Shown: positions 20,565-33,733, counted from the first letter of the stretch. The stretch is DNA of 64,000 nt from Phytophthora quininea (GCA_011947345.1 JAAVTG010000531.1:806001-870000), one strand, 5' to 3'. The notes: generated from the sequence alone by a model not told the origin. A program made the numbers and translations.

Positions 20565-23500
20565 ATGGTGGAGAAGCGCCGCAGTCCGAGCGGCTCGCCG
20601 CCCGACGCCCAGCGCCGCAAGAAGCTTATGACGCGGCCCGCCAGCGCCGAGCCCATGGACGTGGACGTCAGAACCAGTCTGGAGCCACCGGACGCGACCA
20701 ATCCGCCGCAGGACGTGGTCATGCGTCACCATCTGCCAGTGCTCGACTTCGGCAACGAGCGCATGCTGACACCGGCGGCGGATGACTCGCTTGGGGTCAT
20801 GTGGCGCATGGTGTGGCTTCCTCGAGGCTCCGAGGATCCGAATTTTGTCGGCGTGTTGGCCCAGAGGATGGTCACGATCGAACAGATGCAGCAGGAGACG
20901 GTGGACCCGCGACCGGCGGAGGTGGAGATCATTTTGCACCGTCAACACGGTGGAGAGAGCTACAGGAAGGTCACAAGTGTGCACCCTTTCGACAGAGAGA
21001 ACACAGAGTTCGGCATGAGCCAATTCATCCTTCGCAGCGAGCTCATCAATCCTACCAATGGGTTTTTAACTCCCGAAGGACGTGCAGAAGTGGAGGTGAA
21101 GCTGCACTTTATAGCTGAGGAGAAGAGCGATGAGGTGGTAGAAGCTCAGCCAGTTGCAACGGAGTCGTCGCAGCGGTTTCTGACCTACGACTCCAAAGAG
21201 GAGACGGGCATGGTGGGGCTCAAGAACCAGGGAGCGACGTGCTATTTGAACTCTTTGCTGCAGACACTCTTCCACTTGAGAGCGTTCCGACAAGTTGTAT
21301 ATGAAACACCAACGGAGCAGGAAGACACGAACGACTCCGTGTCACTGGCTCTCCAGCGAGTGTTTTACAGACTGCAGAGCCAACAGAAAGCAGTGTCCAC
21401 GAAAGAGCTGACGCGGTCTTTTGGATGGAGCCAAATCGACTCGTTCATGCAGCACGACGTGCAGGAGCTATATCGAATTCTGTGCGACCGACTGGAAGAG
21501 AAAATGAAGCACACGAGAGTTGACTCAGCCATCCAAAAGCTTTTCGAAGGCAAAGTGCGCTCCTTCGTAGAGTGCGTCAATGTGGATTTCCAGTCGTCCC
21601 GCAACGAGAGTTTCTATGACTTGCAATTGGATGTGAAAGGCTGTAAGGATCTGATGCAATCCTTTCGTAAATATGTGGAGGTTGAGATGCTGGACGGAGA
21701 CAACCAGTACGAGGCCGAAGGTCATGGTAAGCAGGACGCCAAAAAGGGCATTCACTTTCTTAATTTCCCTCCTGTTCTGAATATCCAGCTAAAGCGATTT
21801 GAGTACGATGCAATGCGGGACGGTATGGTCAAGATCCACGACCGCTTCGAGTTTCCGAAAACGCTCGTGCTAGACGAATTCGTCCCTAAGGACGAAGAAG
21901 ACGAGGCAAATGCCAGTAAAGACAAATTCCCACGACATATTTATCACCTGCACAGTGTGCTGGTACACAGCGGCGATGTCCACGGGGCCATTACTATGTA
22001 TTTATTCGGCCTGGTAAGCACATCGCGAAAAGCACTGACTGGTTCAAGTTTGATGATGACCAGATTACGCGTGTAGACGAGCAAGTCGCCATCGACGGGA
22101 ACTTTGGCTCGGGGAGTGTCCATTTGGATAGCTCCGCGCAGCCGCCGTCTCCATTGTATTCGTCGTCCTTATTTTGCTCACCAGAAAATGGAAACGACAC
22201 CAACAGTGCGTCGAATGGTATGGATGGTCTCGAATTTAGATCTGTTGACACGGCTGGTGACGAGGATAGCCACGCTGTAGACGAAGTGTACGACTACAGC
22301 CGCACCAATGAGTCTAGCAGTCTACCCATGGATTCCTCAACTAACGCTGGCGCTTCAAATAGTTTAATGCTACCGCTCGGCCGCAGCTTCTCCAGCGCGT
22401 ACATGCTCGTGTATGTACGCGACGGGGAGAATGACATCGGTGCTATCCGCGAAGAGGCAACAAATGGCAGTGCTGACGCAGAAGCAACGCCTGCGACGTC
22501 GTCGGCTTCAGAAGACATCTCGATGGGTGAAGGTGAAACTTGCAGTAGCAACGCTGTTACCGTCGAGCCTCAGCTTCCAAGCTGGCAAAGTGATCCTCTG
22601 CCTATCCCTAACGAGTTGGTTTCGAGGTTCCACGAGGAGGAGAAAGCGGCTGCAAGGCGCAAGAAGGCTATGCAAACAGAACACTTGTACATGACATTGC
22701 GGATTGCGTCGGATACGAGCGTCTCGAAGCTCAAGCGAATCACAAAGTCGGTGGATTTCTCAGCATTCACCAACACGACCACGTTGCGGGTGCGCATTAA
22801 ACGCGCAGCATCAATTCGGCAACTGTACCGGCATGTGTATAAAGAGACTGGAGTGCCCATGTCGCGGCAACGATTGTGGCGAGTTATCACCCGCGAGAAC
22901 CGTACTGTGCGTCCTGATCAGCCGCTCAGTCCGGACTCCTACGGGAACCGTGTTGACTCCTTGATCGACGATGACATGTCTCTAAAAGCTCCTGTAAAGC
23001 TGTATCTTCAAATTCTAAATGCTCCACCAACCCAGGGGTTAGTTTCTTCGCCGACTTCTCCGTCTATCCGCGCGAGTAGAACGGAAAAGATGTCTGGAGC
23101 ACAGATTCATCGGCATTTATGGAGTGAATTTACTCCTCCCGAGGAAGAAAACGTAGAGGGTGAGGATGGAACCAAACCCAGCCAGGAAATGGGCGACGAG
23201 GACGAAGAAACGGTCGCTGCATTCGCGGAACTAAATGATGGCGTTGCTGTGGATTACCCACCGCCTCTACGCAAGCACGAGATCTTACTGTTCATCAAGT
23301 TTTATGATCTCAAGAAAAAGCTGGGGGAGCGACTAACTTACATGGGCAATATTGTGGTTGATGCGCGCTTTACCGGCGCTCACTTGACCAAGTATCTGCA
23401 CAAAGCACTGTCAATCCCGTTGTCCAAAGAATTGTTGTTGTATGAGGAAGTTCAGCCAACGACAGTGTCCGAAATTGACCTGAACAGGACGTTAGCTTTG

Positions 23501-24974
23501 GCTGAAATCCAAAACGGCGATATCATTTGTTACCAATACGCTGAAGATAAAGAGGCCGCCGTTGGAATCGTCTTGTCGCCCGATCTAGCTGTAGAGGAAG
23601 ACCCGGATTCAGTCGAGACGACATATATTGGGCCTAACGGCGAGGAATTAAAGGCTGCCATCAGTGAGGATGATACGTCACAGTCGACCTTGCTGGCAAA
23701 CGGCGGCCACCAAAAACCGCGAGTGGAGAGGTATCCTGATGTGCGTTCCTACTTTCGGTATCTGCTAGATCGAGTGGAAGTGACGTTCCATCGCTACGGA
23801 CATGGCGAGGAAGATTCCTTCACCCTCGCGCTGTTAAACAGCAACGTATACGAGGAAGTGATAGACGCTGTGGCAGCTCATCTTGGGCTGCTAGGCCCGA
23901 AGCGTTTGTTTGTGCGGTTATACCAGCACTCGCCTCTTAACAATTTGCCTATGAAAGCCCCACTACGGCACTCTCGATACGCTGAGGACGACCAAACTAC
24001 ACTGGAAGATTTCCTGACGGAATACATGGAGAGAACGCACCTTCTCTACTATGAACTGCTGGATCATCCGATCACAGAGATCGAGGCGAAGAAGCAGCTT
24101 GTAGTACACCTGAGCATCTACGACGCTTGCTTTGCCACCGAGCAGGCTGCGTCGCCTTCACCGGTGGCCACTCAGCGCCAGATCGAAGTGCTGGTGCTAC
24201 CGACGAATAAGGTGCGCGATCTATTAGCATTAGTGCGCAAGGGCTTCAGTCTCCCGGAAGACACGCCTCTGCGAGCGTGCGAGGTCGTGCAGCATGGGAC
24301 GATGATCCAGCGCGTATTGCGAGGTGATTCGGGACTTTCCCGCTACTGGGAGAACGGCTCAGGCTCGGATCCGAGCGCGGCGGAGATCTTTGTAGAGCAA
24401 ATTCCGTCGTACGAGCTGAACAGCGAGGTGAATGCTACCTCGACGGACAGCAAACCGGAGGCTACTAAACCCACAGGTGAGGACGGTGAGGACAGCGAGG
24501 ACGATGAGATCGCGTGGTTCTACAGGGGCGTGGTGCACTTTAACTTTCAAACCAACTCGCAGAAGTGGATCCATCCGCACGGCGTGCCAAGTGTCATTCG
24601 CTTCCACGAGAAGGAGACTGTCGGGGAGGTCAAGGAGCGCATTCGCCAGCGGTACGAAGTGCTGTCGTGTCTCCTCTGCCTTGCTACTGAGCTAACAATT
24701 GACCACTGGCGTTTACAGAATGGGCATCGCATCGGACGTGTTCGCGCAGTGGAACTTTGCGCTGGTCAAGGACCTGAAGGCGTCGACACTGCGCTCCATG
24801 TGCGACGACATGGAGCCGGATGTGCTCGACGCGTTCCCCATGGCGAAGCTGCAGGAGGTCTGCGGCGCCGGCTTCGAGGCGGTCAGCAATTTGGGGCTCG
24901 AGCACGCGGACCCGACGCCGCCGCCGCGACACCACAGCAACCGGAGGCTGGACCAAGGGATTCACATCCGCTAG
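20565..24974 (+). CDS. USP7: USP7-type ubiquitin-specific protease
   Basis: A large deubiquitinase expected in nucleus and cytoplasm. An N-terminal MATH/TRAF-like region (residues ~60-185) precedes the catalytic domain, which opens with G-L-K-N-Q-G-A-T-C-Y-L-N-S-L-L-Q (catalytic Cys). It continues with F-M-Q-H-D-V-Q-E-L, Y-Y/F-Y-D-L-Q-L and P-P-V-L-N-I-Q-L-K-R-F. The catalytic His region follows V-H-S-G-D-V-H, where a G4 run at 21984-21987 drops the frame by one. The next frame at once gives W-F-K-F-D-D-D and continues into long C-terminal ubiquitin-like modules. A 67-bp intron, 24652-24718 (GTACGA...TTTACAG), leads to the last exon ending at 24974. The intron-retaining frame that runs on to 25249 is not the product. 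Confidence 0.92.
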
Positions 24975-25279
24975 AAGTCTGGCAACGCGGCGAAAGTCTG
25001 CGGAGAACTGACGATTGTCATGACGTCGCGGGGCGCAGTCCTCGTCTGCGGCGTGGGTTTATCGTGGCGATTCTGAGCGCAAGTGAAATGGAACCCGAGT
25101 GCCTCTCGATGCGCGCACAGCAGCAGCACGAAAGTCACGACTGCGGTCGATCTTATCCAGAGCCAGGAGATCGAGTCGCTTGTCGAGAGGGATCAACAGG
25201 CATGCTCTATCGGGGCATTTTGCACATAAAAAGCCAAAAACCCTTTTGAAACTCTCCAGGAGTGCCCATTTTGCCGGTC
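24975..25279. other. Intergenic, no gene seen
   Basis: Spacer after USP7 with only shadow frames from intron read-through. Confidence 0.4.
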
Positions 25280-26216
25280 GGATTCTAGGCTGTTGAAGGA
25301 GCTCACCAGCCAACATTTGCTGTTACCTACATACCGACACGTTGGGAGTTGATACACGATGCATGCCACTTTCTGTTGAAGAACTACGTTCGTCTTGGGA
25401 TTCTCAAGACGAAAAGGCTAACACGAAATCGAGTGACGCATGGTGGTTGTGCCTATTTGTGGTCTGCAAGTTGACCGAGAAGATCCGCGCCTGCTTTCGC
25501 AAGCTGCAGTATAAAACGGTTACTATGCGCGAACAATACGCTGCTCTGAATGAACTCCACTTATCGCTGGCGTTGACATTTGAAAGCGAAATGACGAAGG
25601 TACGCCAACTGTCGATTCAGCAAAGGTCTCTGAGCATTTGCAGTGGTGCTGCCTTCACTCAAGAGACCTATTCGACAAGATTGACTCGGGACACCACAAT
25701 GTTCATACATGCCGTCACGGAGTTGAAGTGGGTTTCGCTGGCATGGCTCTGGACCAATCAAACATCCACGAGCATCAAGACGGCGAAGAGGCTTTGGAAG
25801 TTTCAGCGCATCTGGCGGACATGGTAGACGAAGATACCCCGAGTTCCCACAAGGACGAAGACATGCCACAACTCAATGAAGTAAATGAACCGACTGAATC
25901 CCAGCAATCAACGAGTCAGCAAGACTTGGTGGAAGCTGTTACTACAGCTCAGACCGTGATGGTCGACGGAATTACCGATATCAAGCTCGATATTGCAGTA
26001 GAGACCCGCGATGCGCCTCCAACGAGGTCGATTGACATCGTGAAGTGTACGGATGGAGCGTTCCGTCGTCTGCTGATCGCTCATTCAGCAAAATTACAAG
26101 AACACCTAGGTGAATCGGCAACCGAGGAGATCTGGAGGCAGCGCAAGAACCTGATCCACGAATACAAGCTAAAGCGTGATGTTTGCAGAAAGGTGAAAAA
26201 TCTAGGTGATCTGTCG
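25280..26216 (+). pseudogene. hAT-like transposase relic, left part
   Basis: Broken plus-strand coding remnants. A P-T-R-W-E-L-I-H-D segment lies near 25340, followed after several stops and frame changes by an open frame from about 25780 rich in acidic residues. It leads into W-R-Q-R-K-N-L-I-H-E-Y-K-L-K-R-D. The frame runs into the LTR element at 26217 and, in the empty site, continues at 30112 towards a V-E-G-D-F-S-T-L-N motif typical of hAT C-terminal dimerisation regions. Assignment to hAT rests mainly on that motif. It is presumed inactive. Confidence 0.45.
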
Positions 26217-27173
26217 TGTAATGAACTCTTGAGGTCCTCCCGTTCCTGGAGTAGCCGCTAGCTCGTGTGCTGACCCTGCGTTGGATCCGATGGGCCGTCC
26301 GTCACTAACTTCAACACCGTTAACAACTACTGGTCGACAGAGAACCAACTGGGCTCCTGTGCCGGTGCGTGCCCTGGCCGACACTGCCACCTATTTATTA
26401 TCCTTTCTCGACAACAACTTTCCTGCCTGCTCTCAACCTTGCAGCCCCTGGCACCTCGCGAAGCGAACTCCTGCACGCCTGTCCTTACCACTTGGAACAC
26501 ACTGGCCCCTTACATCGCAGTACGGAGACTCGAAGACACACTGGTCTCCTCCCGTTCGTTCGGTCCACGCTAGCACCGTCCTGCACAGCCACCGCTGGCA
26601 TCAACAACACCAACCGTCCTTCCTGCCTGCACGTCACCTTGCAGTCCTTGACAGTATCAATTGCCGCAACGCCGGTCACGGGTCGGTCGACTGTTCCCGC
26701 TTCAGCGTCCACCGTCGAGACTACCACCGTCGTTCACTGTTGGCTTCCAACTGCTGCTTCCGTCTGACGTCCACCGTTGTCACCACCGTCTGACGTCCAC
26801 CGTTGTCACCACCGTCGACGTCCACCGAGTCCTTACATCCGATGTCCACCGATAACTTCCTGCTTGCTGTCGTCGGTTGCCGCACTTCTGTCGTCACCTT
26901 CTGCTGCTTGCCCTTGTCGCTGCCGATTCGAGACTACTTGCTCACGTTGCTACGCATTCGACACTTGTTCTCGTCGCCGCCGATTCGAGACTTGTCCTCG
27001 TCGCCGCCGATTGGAGACTGCCTGTTCTCGTCGCTGCCGATTCGAGACTGCCAATCTCGTTGCTCAAACCCAACGTGACCTTTACCATCGGTCGCCCCCA
27101 AGTCGCAACCGCCCAACAATTATTGATTATCGTTTAGACGCATCTCGGTGTCGCTGCCACCAGGTCTATTACA
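26217..27173 (-). repeat. Left LTR
   Basis: 957 bp, TG...CA ends with TGTAAT/ATTACA inverted termini. It holds a degenerate minisatellite of TCGTCGC[CT]GCCGATTCGAGACT units at about 26915-27055 and two tandem CGTCTGACGTCCACCGTTGTCACCAC units near 26762-26813. Open frames inside are repeated identically in the right LTR and are not genes. Confidence 0.88.
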
Positions 27174-29153
27174 CGCCTTCCTCAAATGAAGGGTCTTCCA
27201 CGGCCCTTCCCGTGTTTGTCCATGAACAGCGTATGTCTACTCGCCATCACCGTCTCGATATACTGGATCACCATGATATCCCTCGTCAACACGTGCTCAT
27301 AACTGCTGTCATCATCGTCGCCAAAGTCTTTCCAGTTACCCTTCTGCCGCTGTAGCATCCACTGCATTCATCGACACATCAACTACTGCCCGTCGTGCAT
27401 CTACAGCTCGCCTCTCTTGCCGTCCGTTTGGTTGTGAGGGTGACCGTCACACCAGGCAGTGCACTCACAGTTGTCACTTCCTCGCAATACCGATTCCGTT
27501 GTCGGGTAGATCACCTACTGTAGGTGTTCCAATCAACTCCAAGCGCGTCACCTGAACCTCGCGACTACGATTCACTGTGACGTTCGATCTGGAAGCCGTT
27601 CTTTTGGGCATGGCCAGGAATTTGTTTTTCGTCGATAGCCGTGAGTCAACTGCCACCGCTTCCTTGACGAGCATCCGTTTGGCCCTTTTCGTCGTCGGCA
27701 GTCGTGATTCTGCGCCAACTACTACAGCTTCCTCAACGTTCTTCCTTCGGTAACTATGAACTCCTGCCGTCGACAGGCGGGACTCCACGTCCACCACAAC
27801 TATTTCCTCGCCAATAGTTCGTTCGTCTTCACCGGCCGGTTGGCACCAATCTATACGAGACCGTGAACTCGTATTCTGGAAAGTCACCAGACCCAGCGGT
27901 AGAACAGTTCTATTGGGATCACGACGACTAGACGCCGTCGGACTTCAACACGAACTCGACGATCCTCGATCGCCTGTCAATGACAAGAGCAAAACAGCCC
28001 GTCGACTGCTTGCTCCGTCCAACACGTGATCTAGACAGCTCGTCAGCCGCCTGACCTCAATAACTCTTAGCTTTGCTGGTTCTGCCAGCCTCCACTCCAC
28101 GTCGATCGTCAACAACACAGAGCTTTGCTGGTTCTGCCAGCCTCCACTCGTGCCATTTCTCAACATCTTAACATCGACGGCCCTCAACCGTCGATTCTCA
28201 ACACCACCGTGATTTCGATGACATACGTCACCAGATCATCACTGCCAATGCCGTCTTCCTCGCACAGGTCAACGTCGATCCTGCAACTGCTGGACTCTCG
28301 CCTTCCTCAGACGTTGGGCGTCCCTTGTTACTACCGTCCTCTGTCTTCTCACCTTCCTTAGGCGGAGTGCTATCACCACCACCATCACCAGGATCTCCAC
28401 TACTGTCGTCGTTCCTGCCACGAGTACCGGTAGCCGTAATCACGCAACGCGCCATCCTCACTTCGTGACTGTCGGTCGGCATCGTCACCACCATCATTAC
28501 CATCCACCAACGGAGTCGCCATTGTCAACACTGTCGGTATCACAAACAGCAAGGCCGAAATCCAATTCCGCCGCCATGTGCAACAAAACCTTGCGAGATT
28601 GCCCTACTTCTTACTGAGTGTGTTGCAGTACACTGACCGCCACCGATCGCTGTCGGTATAGCCCGCCTGGTCACTTGGGCACTGGCGCACACTGGCGCAC
28701 GACATCTCAGTGACATGGTCCCTTACTTCGCAACGTTCGGCTAAGACTCGGGGCACCTCCCCTCACTCTTCACAAGCAGGAAATCGCTGGTCTTCAACAC
28801 CATGATCTGACCGTCGGATTCACCAAAGGGATCCCTTCTTCCACATGCCTCACAACTCCAACGACACCTAACCAGTCAACTCGATGCAGGTTCGCGTCTG
28901 TCATCCACCACCTTCAAGCCATTTCTCATTGCACTTCCGGTCGTCGGCGTCAAACCCGAAATGACCCGGCTTCTATCGACTCCTGTGGCTGTTCTTGGCC
29001 TATCTCGGCGTACCAACTATTGGAGTTGCCAGTACTTCTGACAACCACATTGTTCTACAACTTCTCATCGTCCACGGTCATCAACATTCCTCTTCTCAGC
29101 ATCGTCAACACGCCAAACGCTTCAACTTTAAAACAGCCCCTGTATGACCACCA
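27174..29153. other. Interior of LTR element, no retroviral-type genes
   Basis: 1,980 bp with C-rich plus-strand bias and only short frames (the longest is 137 codons on the minus strand, 27474-27887). None resembles gag or pol. Two AGCTTTGCTGGTTCTGCCAGCCTCCACTC-type direct repeats occur at about 28070 and 28121. Confidence 0.6.
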
Positions 29154-30111
29154 TGTAATGAACTCTTGAGGTCCTCCCGTTCCTGGAGTAGCCGCTAGCT
29201 CGTGTGCTGACCCTGCGTTGGATCCGATGGGCCGTCCGTCACTAACTTCAACACCGTTAACAACTACTGGTCGACAGAGAACCAACTGGGCTCCCTGTGC
29301 CGGTGCGTGCCCTGGCCGACACTGCCACCTATTTATTATCCTTTCTCGACAACAACTTTCCTGCCTGCTCTCAACCTTGCAGCCCCTGGCACCTCGCGAA
29401 GCGAACTCCTGCACGCCTGTCCTTACCACTTGGAACACACTGGCCCCTTACATCGCAGTACGGAGACTCGAAGACACACTGGTCTCCTCCCGTTCGTTCG
29501 GTCCACGCTAGCACCGTCCTGCACAGCCACCGCTGGCATCAACAACACCAACCGTCCTTCCTGCCTGCACGTCACCTTGCAGTCCTTGACAGTATCAATT
29601 GCCGCAACGCCGGTCACGGGTCGGTCGACTGTTCCCGCTTCAGCGTCCACCGTCGAGACTACCACCGTCGTTCACTGTTGGCTTCCAACTGCTGCTTCCG
29701 TCTGACGTCCACCGTTGTCACCACCGTCTGACGTCCACCGTTGTCACCACCGTCGACGTCCACCGAGTCCTTACATCCGATGTCCACCGATAACTTCCTG
29801 CTTGCTGTCGTCGGTTGCCGCACTTCTGTCGTCACCTTCTGCTGCTTGCCCTTGTCGCTGCCGATTCGAGACTACTTGCTCACGTTGCTACGCATTCGAC
29901 ACTTGTTCTCGTCGCCGCCGATTCGAGACTTGTCCTCGTCGCCGCCGATTGGAGACTGCCTGTTCTCGTCGCTGCCGATTCGAGACTGCCAATCTCGTTG
30001 CTCAAACCCAACGTGACCTTTACCATCGGTCGCCCCCAAGTCGCAACCGCCCAACAATTATTGATTATCGTTTAGACGCATCTCGGTGTCGCTGCCACCA
30101 GGTCTATTACA
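29154..30111 (-). repeat. Right LTR
   Basis: 958 bp. On reading it matches the left LTR except for one extra C (CTCCCTG at about 29291 against CTCCTG at about 26354). Confidence 0.88.
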
Positions 30112-30260
30112 GTCGCTTGAAGACGCGTGGGCTAAAGTCGAACCTTGTGGTGAATTTGGAGCGCTCATCGAATTTTCTGTTGGCTTGCTCCAGGAACCCA
30201 TACTGTGGAAGGGGATTTCAGTACGCTAAACGGTGTAGCTGGTCCACAGGAGAACTGCAA
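30112..30260 (+). pseudogene. hAT-like transposase relic, right part
   Basis: Continuation of the relic interrupted by the LTR element. From the GTCG duplication the frame stays open with L-E-D-A-W-A-K-V-E. One base out of frame after the T4 run near 30172, it gives T-H-T-V-E-G-D-F-S-T-L-N, the hAT-type C-terminal signature. It decays soon after. Confidence 0.5.
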
Positions 30261-30339
30261 GTGCGTCAATACTTCGAAGTCATGGAGCTGGCAGACAGAT
30301 TGGAGTCAAGCAAGAAGGTTATAGCACAACAGTGAGTTT

Positions 30340-31130
30340 CTGATCCAACAGAGCGTGCGTAGGCTAACCTCACTTACATTTCCATGCGTAAGCTAGTGCC
30401 CTTTAGGGTTTCTGGCAATTCAATACATTTCCTGTGCAATGCCCCTTTGAACTTTCCCAACTCTGCCCATTTTACATCAAATCCCAGCGACTTTCAAAAT
30501 GCCCCGTTTGAGCATGCCTGGGGATCAACGCTCGGATGAACAGCTGGAGGCACTTGCTGTCTGACTCAGACGGTTGAAACGAGGACACCTGGCGCCGGAA
30601 ACTGGGCGAACTAACTCAATATAGAAAAGATGGGTACGAAACAAATGGCAGGAAGTCCTGCTAGGATGTATGCGGTAGGACCGCAGGACCGCGGAAACCG
30701 CCGCAAGCATTGCAACGGATTTTCATCCTGTGATGAACAGTCTCCAAAGGGCAACGCATCCGCAAGAAGACAGGCATCAATGGCATGGCTCGATCAGAGA
30801 GAGGATGAAGAAGTCTGTCCACCCCCAACGTACGAACAGAAAAGGAGAGTAACGTCAAGGGAAACATCAACGATAACGTTTCCTTCCGCAGGCTGCCACG
30901 AACTGTGGCTTCCAGTCTCGATTGTTGTCAAGATCATCCTCATTTGCCAGGCCGCAGGATGAGTTCGACCAGATGGACAAGGTGTCGCAGTTGAGGGGTC
31001 TCTAAACCGTGGTAGAGAACCGGCAGAAAATCCCATACAATTTGCAAATAGCCTGCGCCGTTTGGGGCAGATTCCCGTTCACTATTTATTCGGCGGCCTG
31101 GAGCACATTTTGCTTGGGGTGTTTGCTAAC
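30340..31130. other. Intergenic, no gene seen
   Basis: Short frames on both strands without recognisable domains. The last ~100 bp, including TTCACTATTTATTC near 31077, probably contain the promoter of the acyl-CoA synthetase. Confidence 0.4.
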
Positions 31131-33733
31131 ATGGCGGTGCCCAAGCCGCTCCCCGCTGCCAGTGCGCCGGCCGCCGCAGCAACGAGAGACAAACGGCCCT
31201 CGCAGCTCGATGGCCGGAAAAATCCGATTAGTAACGGACGAGACACGCCATCCGGCAGCCGCAGCCGCAGCACCTCGAGCCCCCGACCCCATTGCCGGAC
31301 AAGCAGAGCAGGCCGCGCCGCGTCACGTCCGACATGATCTCGTTCAAGGCCACGGTGGTGCAGACGCCGCCGCGGTGCTCCGCAGACAGCAGGCCGTCCA
31401 CCGCCTCGTCCGACGTGAGCGACGACGCGCCTCGACCCAGACGCTTCCTGCACCGCCGACAGGTCGAAGACAAGCGAGACTTTTCCACTTTGAAGATCGA
31501 GTCGGCCGGGGTCAAGGAGATGCGCCCTGGCAGCAACCGATATGGCTACATGTACTCTCGAGGGACTGTGGAGGAGCCTCTTTGCTACAAGAGGGACACG
31601 AGGAGCAGCAACAACAGTAAGAACAGTAGAGACCGCACGTGGAGTCGCGCGCTGAGTGTCAGCCACGAAGACGAGGACGCCACGACCGTCGCAGCGCTTG
31701 TGACGGCCAAACCGGCGTCCGCTTGGACGGTGTTGATGAAGACGGTGGCGAAATGCCCCGACGAGCCGGCACTTAGTGGACGAGAAGAGCGAGCACCGAG
31801 AGACCGGCACGGGTTTCTTAAATCCAAGGCAAAGTCCGTGGAGGTGACCTATACCTGGGCACAGCATTGTGTGCGAGTGCGCTGTGTGGCGAGGACGCTG
31901 CTGCAATTGGGCTTTAGTGCTGGCGAAGGAGTGGTCGTTTGTGCGCAGACCAGTCCGTTGCTGCATGCAGTAAACCTGGCAGCAACGTCACTTGGAGGCG
32001 TGGTGGCCCACGTCCGCAGTTCGTGGACAGCTAATGAATTACGAGACCAGATTTTCACCACTGCAAGGGCGACAGTTGTGGTGGTGGATCAATTAGATGA
32101 CAATTTTCGAGAAGCGCTGGAGGCCCTGGATGACCAGCCAGAGTCGCTGCGACCTCCGATCCGTGCGGTTGTGGTGCTTGGCAATTCAGACGCGACAGAG
32201 TATGCGGTCGCGAATCTGCGCGCCAGCATCAACGTCGTTGGTGCGCAGGACTTGCTGGTAGTCAATACACTGGACACTGTGTGCGAGAACAACACTCGGT
32301 CTTCTGCTGCGACGCCGTCGCTGGAATTTATGGCGTCGCGCGTGATGCCTGGCCAGTGCTGTCTCTTGGCGTTCGACTACGATCACATGGGGCGTATTCG
32401 AGGCGCCGAGTTATCGCACGACAACGTTCTGTTCACGGCAGCTGCGCTAGCCCGCAGCTTTGGTCTGACAAGCGAAGATCGTGTCGTAGGGTACATGCCA
32501 CTGCAGCATGTTGCGTCTCAGGTCCTCGAGTTTTATTTGCCGCTAGTGACGGGGCTTCAGGTTGTCTGCGCACCGACCTTTAAACGACCTCTAGTGCAAG
32601 TGGTGACGGAGCACAAGCCTACCGTGTTCTTTGCGACGCCTGCGACCTGGGCACGGTTCAGCCAGCAGGTTTATCGCGCCAAGGGCGACGTGAATGCTGC
32701 AGTGTACCGCTGGGCCAAGACACGAGCGACCAACAACTCCCAGAAGCTGCTGTTCGCAAAGGGAAAAGGGGCCAAACGACGAAGCCTCGGCTACATGTTG
32801 GCAAAGACGCTCGTACTCAACAATATCAAGAAAAAGTCGGTCTTGAGAGCTGCACGGCCTGCTACTCGGTGTTGGCGCCGTTGGATTTCGAGCTCGAGCG
32901 GCTCTTCAAGACAGTCGACACCCCGATCTACCAGCTCTTCGGTAAATCGGAGACCTCAGGCTTTGCGGCGATTAACTTCCCCACGCTTGGGAGTTCGGTA
33001 GCTCTGGTCGTGCATTAGCAGGCACCATCATCCGCTGTGACGAGCGTTCTCAAGAGACGGTATTGCGTGGACGCAATGTCTTCCTAGGGTACCGATATGC
33101 TCCCAGTATCGACTGCTTTAGCCCAGGACCCGAGCGTGGCAGTCGTATCAGTGAGGACAACAGCCACGAGAGCGATGGCCGTGAGGAATCGCCTTGTGAC
33201 GCCGACGGATGGCTCCGTTTGTGCCAACGTGGCTTCCTCACGCCCACCGGTTTCCTTAAGATCAGCGACCCGCGAGATTTCCTGGTGCTCTCGACGGGGA
33301 CTGGGTGCCTGTGCATCCGTTTGAGTTTGCGATGATGGAGCTCATGCCGGAGCTGGACCGCGCGGTGCTAGTTGGCGACGGCCGCACGTTCCTCAGCGCG
33401 CTCTTCTTCCTCAAGACCAGTGGCGTGGCCTCTCGTGCTGCCGGTGGTCTGTTGTTAGACGACGACGCTCTTAAGGTCGGCCACGCCATCGGAAGCCCCG
33501 CCACCACAGTGAGCGAAGCGATCCGCTGCCAGCAGTGGGCGGTGCACTTTGACGCGATGCTGGAGCAGCTTCCGAGCGTCTGCTCTATCTCCGGATTCCG
33601 AGTTCGCAAGTGGATCCTCATGGCCGCCGACTTCTCCGTCGAGTCTGGCGAGTTAGACCCCGACACAGGCGACCTCCAGCGTCGTGCAGTCGACCGCAAG
33701 TACCAGGCACTGCTGGACTCGCTCTACAGTTAA
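31131..33733 (+). CDS. Long-chain acyl-CoA synthetase (bubblegum/ACSBG-like)
   Basis: AMP-forming enzyme that activates fatty acids to acyl-CoA. The start is ATG 31131 (M-A-V-P-K-P-L-P), with a low-complexity Ser/Arg-rich N-terminus. The adenylation fold is visible as T-Y-T-W-A-Q-H, P-L-L-H-A-V-N-L-A, a degenerate AMP-binding loop, E-L-S-H-D-N-V, G-Y-M-P-L-Q-H-V-A-S-Q, P-I-Y-Q-L-F-G-K-S-E-T, a late D-G-W-L-R and a C-terminal L-D-R-A-V-L-V-G-D-G-R. Four single-base losses split it: C4 at 31287-31290, A5 at 32831-32835, GG at 32997-32998 and G4 at 33296-33299; collinearity is preserved each time. The usual S/T-rich AMP loop reads F-D-Y-D-H-M-G-R and the D-x-R after G-W-L is weak, so activity may be altered. 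Confidence 0.85.

Larger units (their letters stand above)
26217..30111 (-). mobile_element. Young non-autonomous LTR retrotransposon
   Basis: Two direct repeats of 957 and 958 bp, each beginning TGTAAT and ending ATTACA, flank a 1,980-bp interior. A 4-bp duplication GTCG lies at 26213-26216 and 30112-30115. No gag, protease, reverse transcriptase or integrase is recognisable. The minus strand is favoured because TGGTCATACAGG, directly inside the right LTR when read on that strand, could serve as a tRNA primer site. The opposite end has only a weak purine tract, so orientation is uncertain. The element sits inside a hAT-like relic. Confidence 0.85.

Noticed and set aside
25280..26216. Reading the acidic frame as a host gene truncated by the LTR element
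   Set aside because: Upstream part is full of stops and the downstream continuation carries a hAT-type V-E-G-D-F-S motif, so a transposon relic is the better call.
26281..26793. Long open frames duplicated at 29297-29731 and 29715-30335
   Set aside because: They lie wholly or mostly in the two LTRs, are C-rich, overlap in several frames and lack any domain; they are repeat sequence, not genes.
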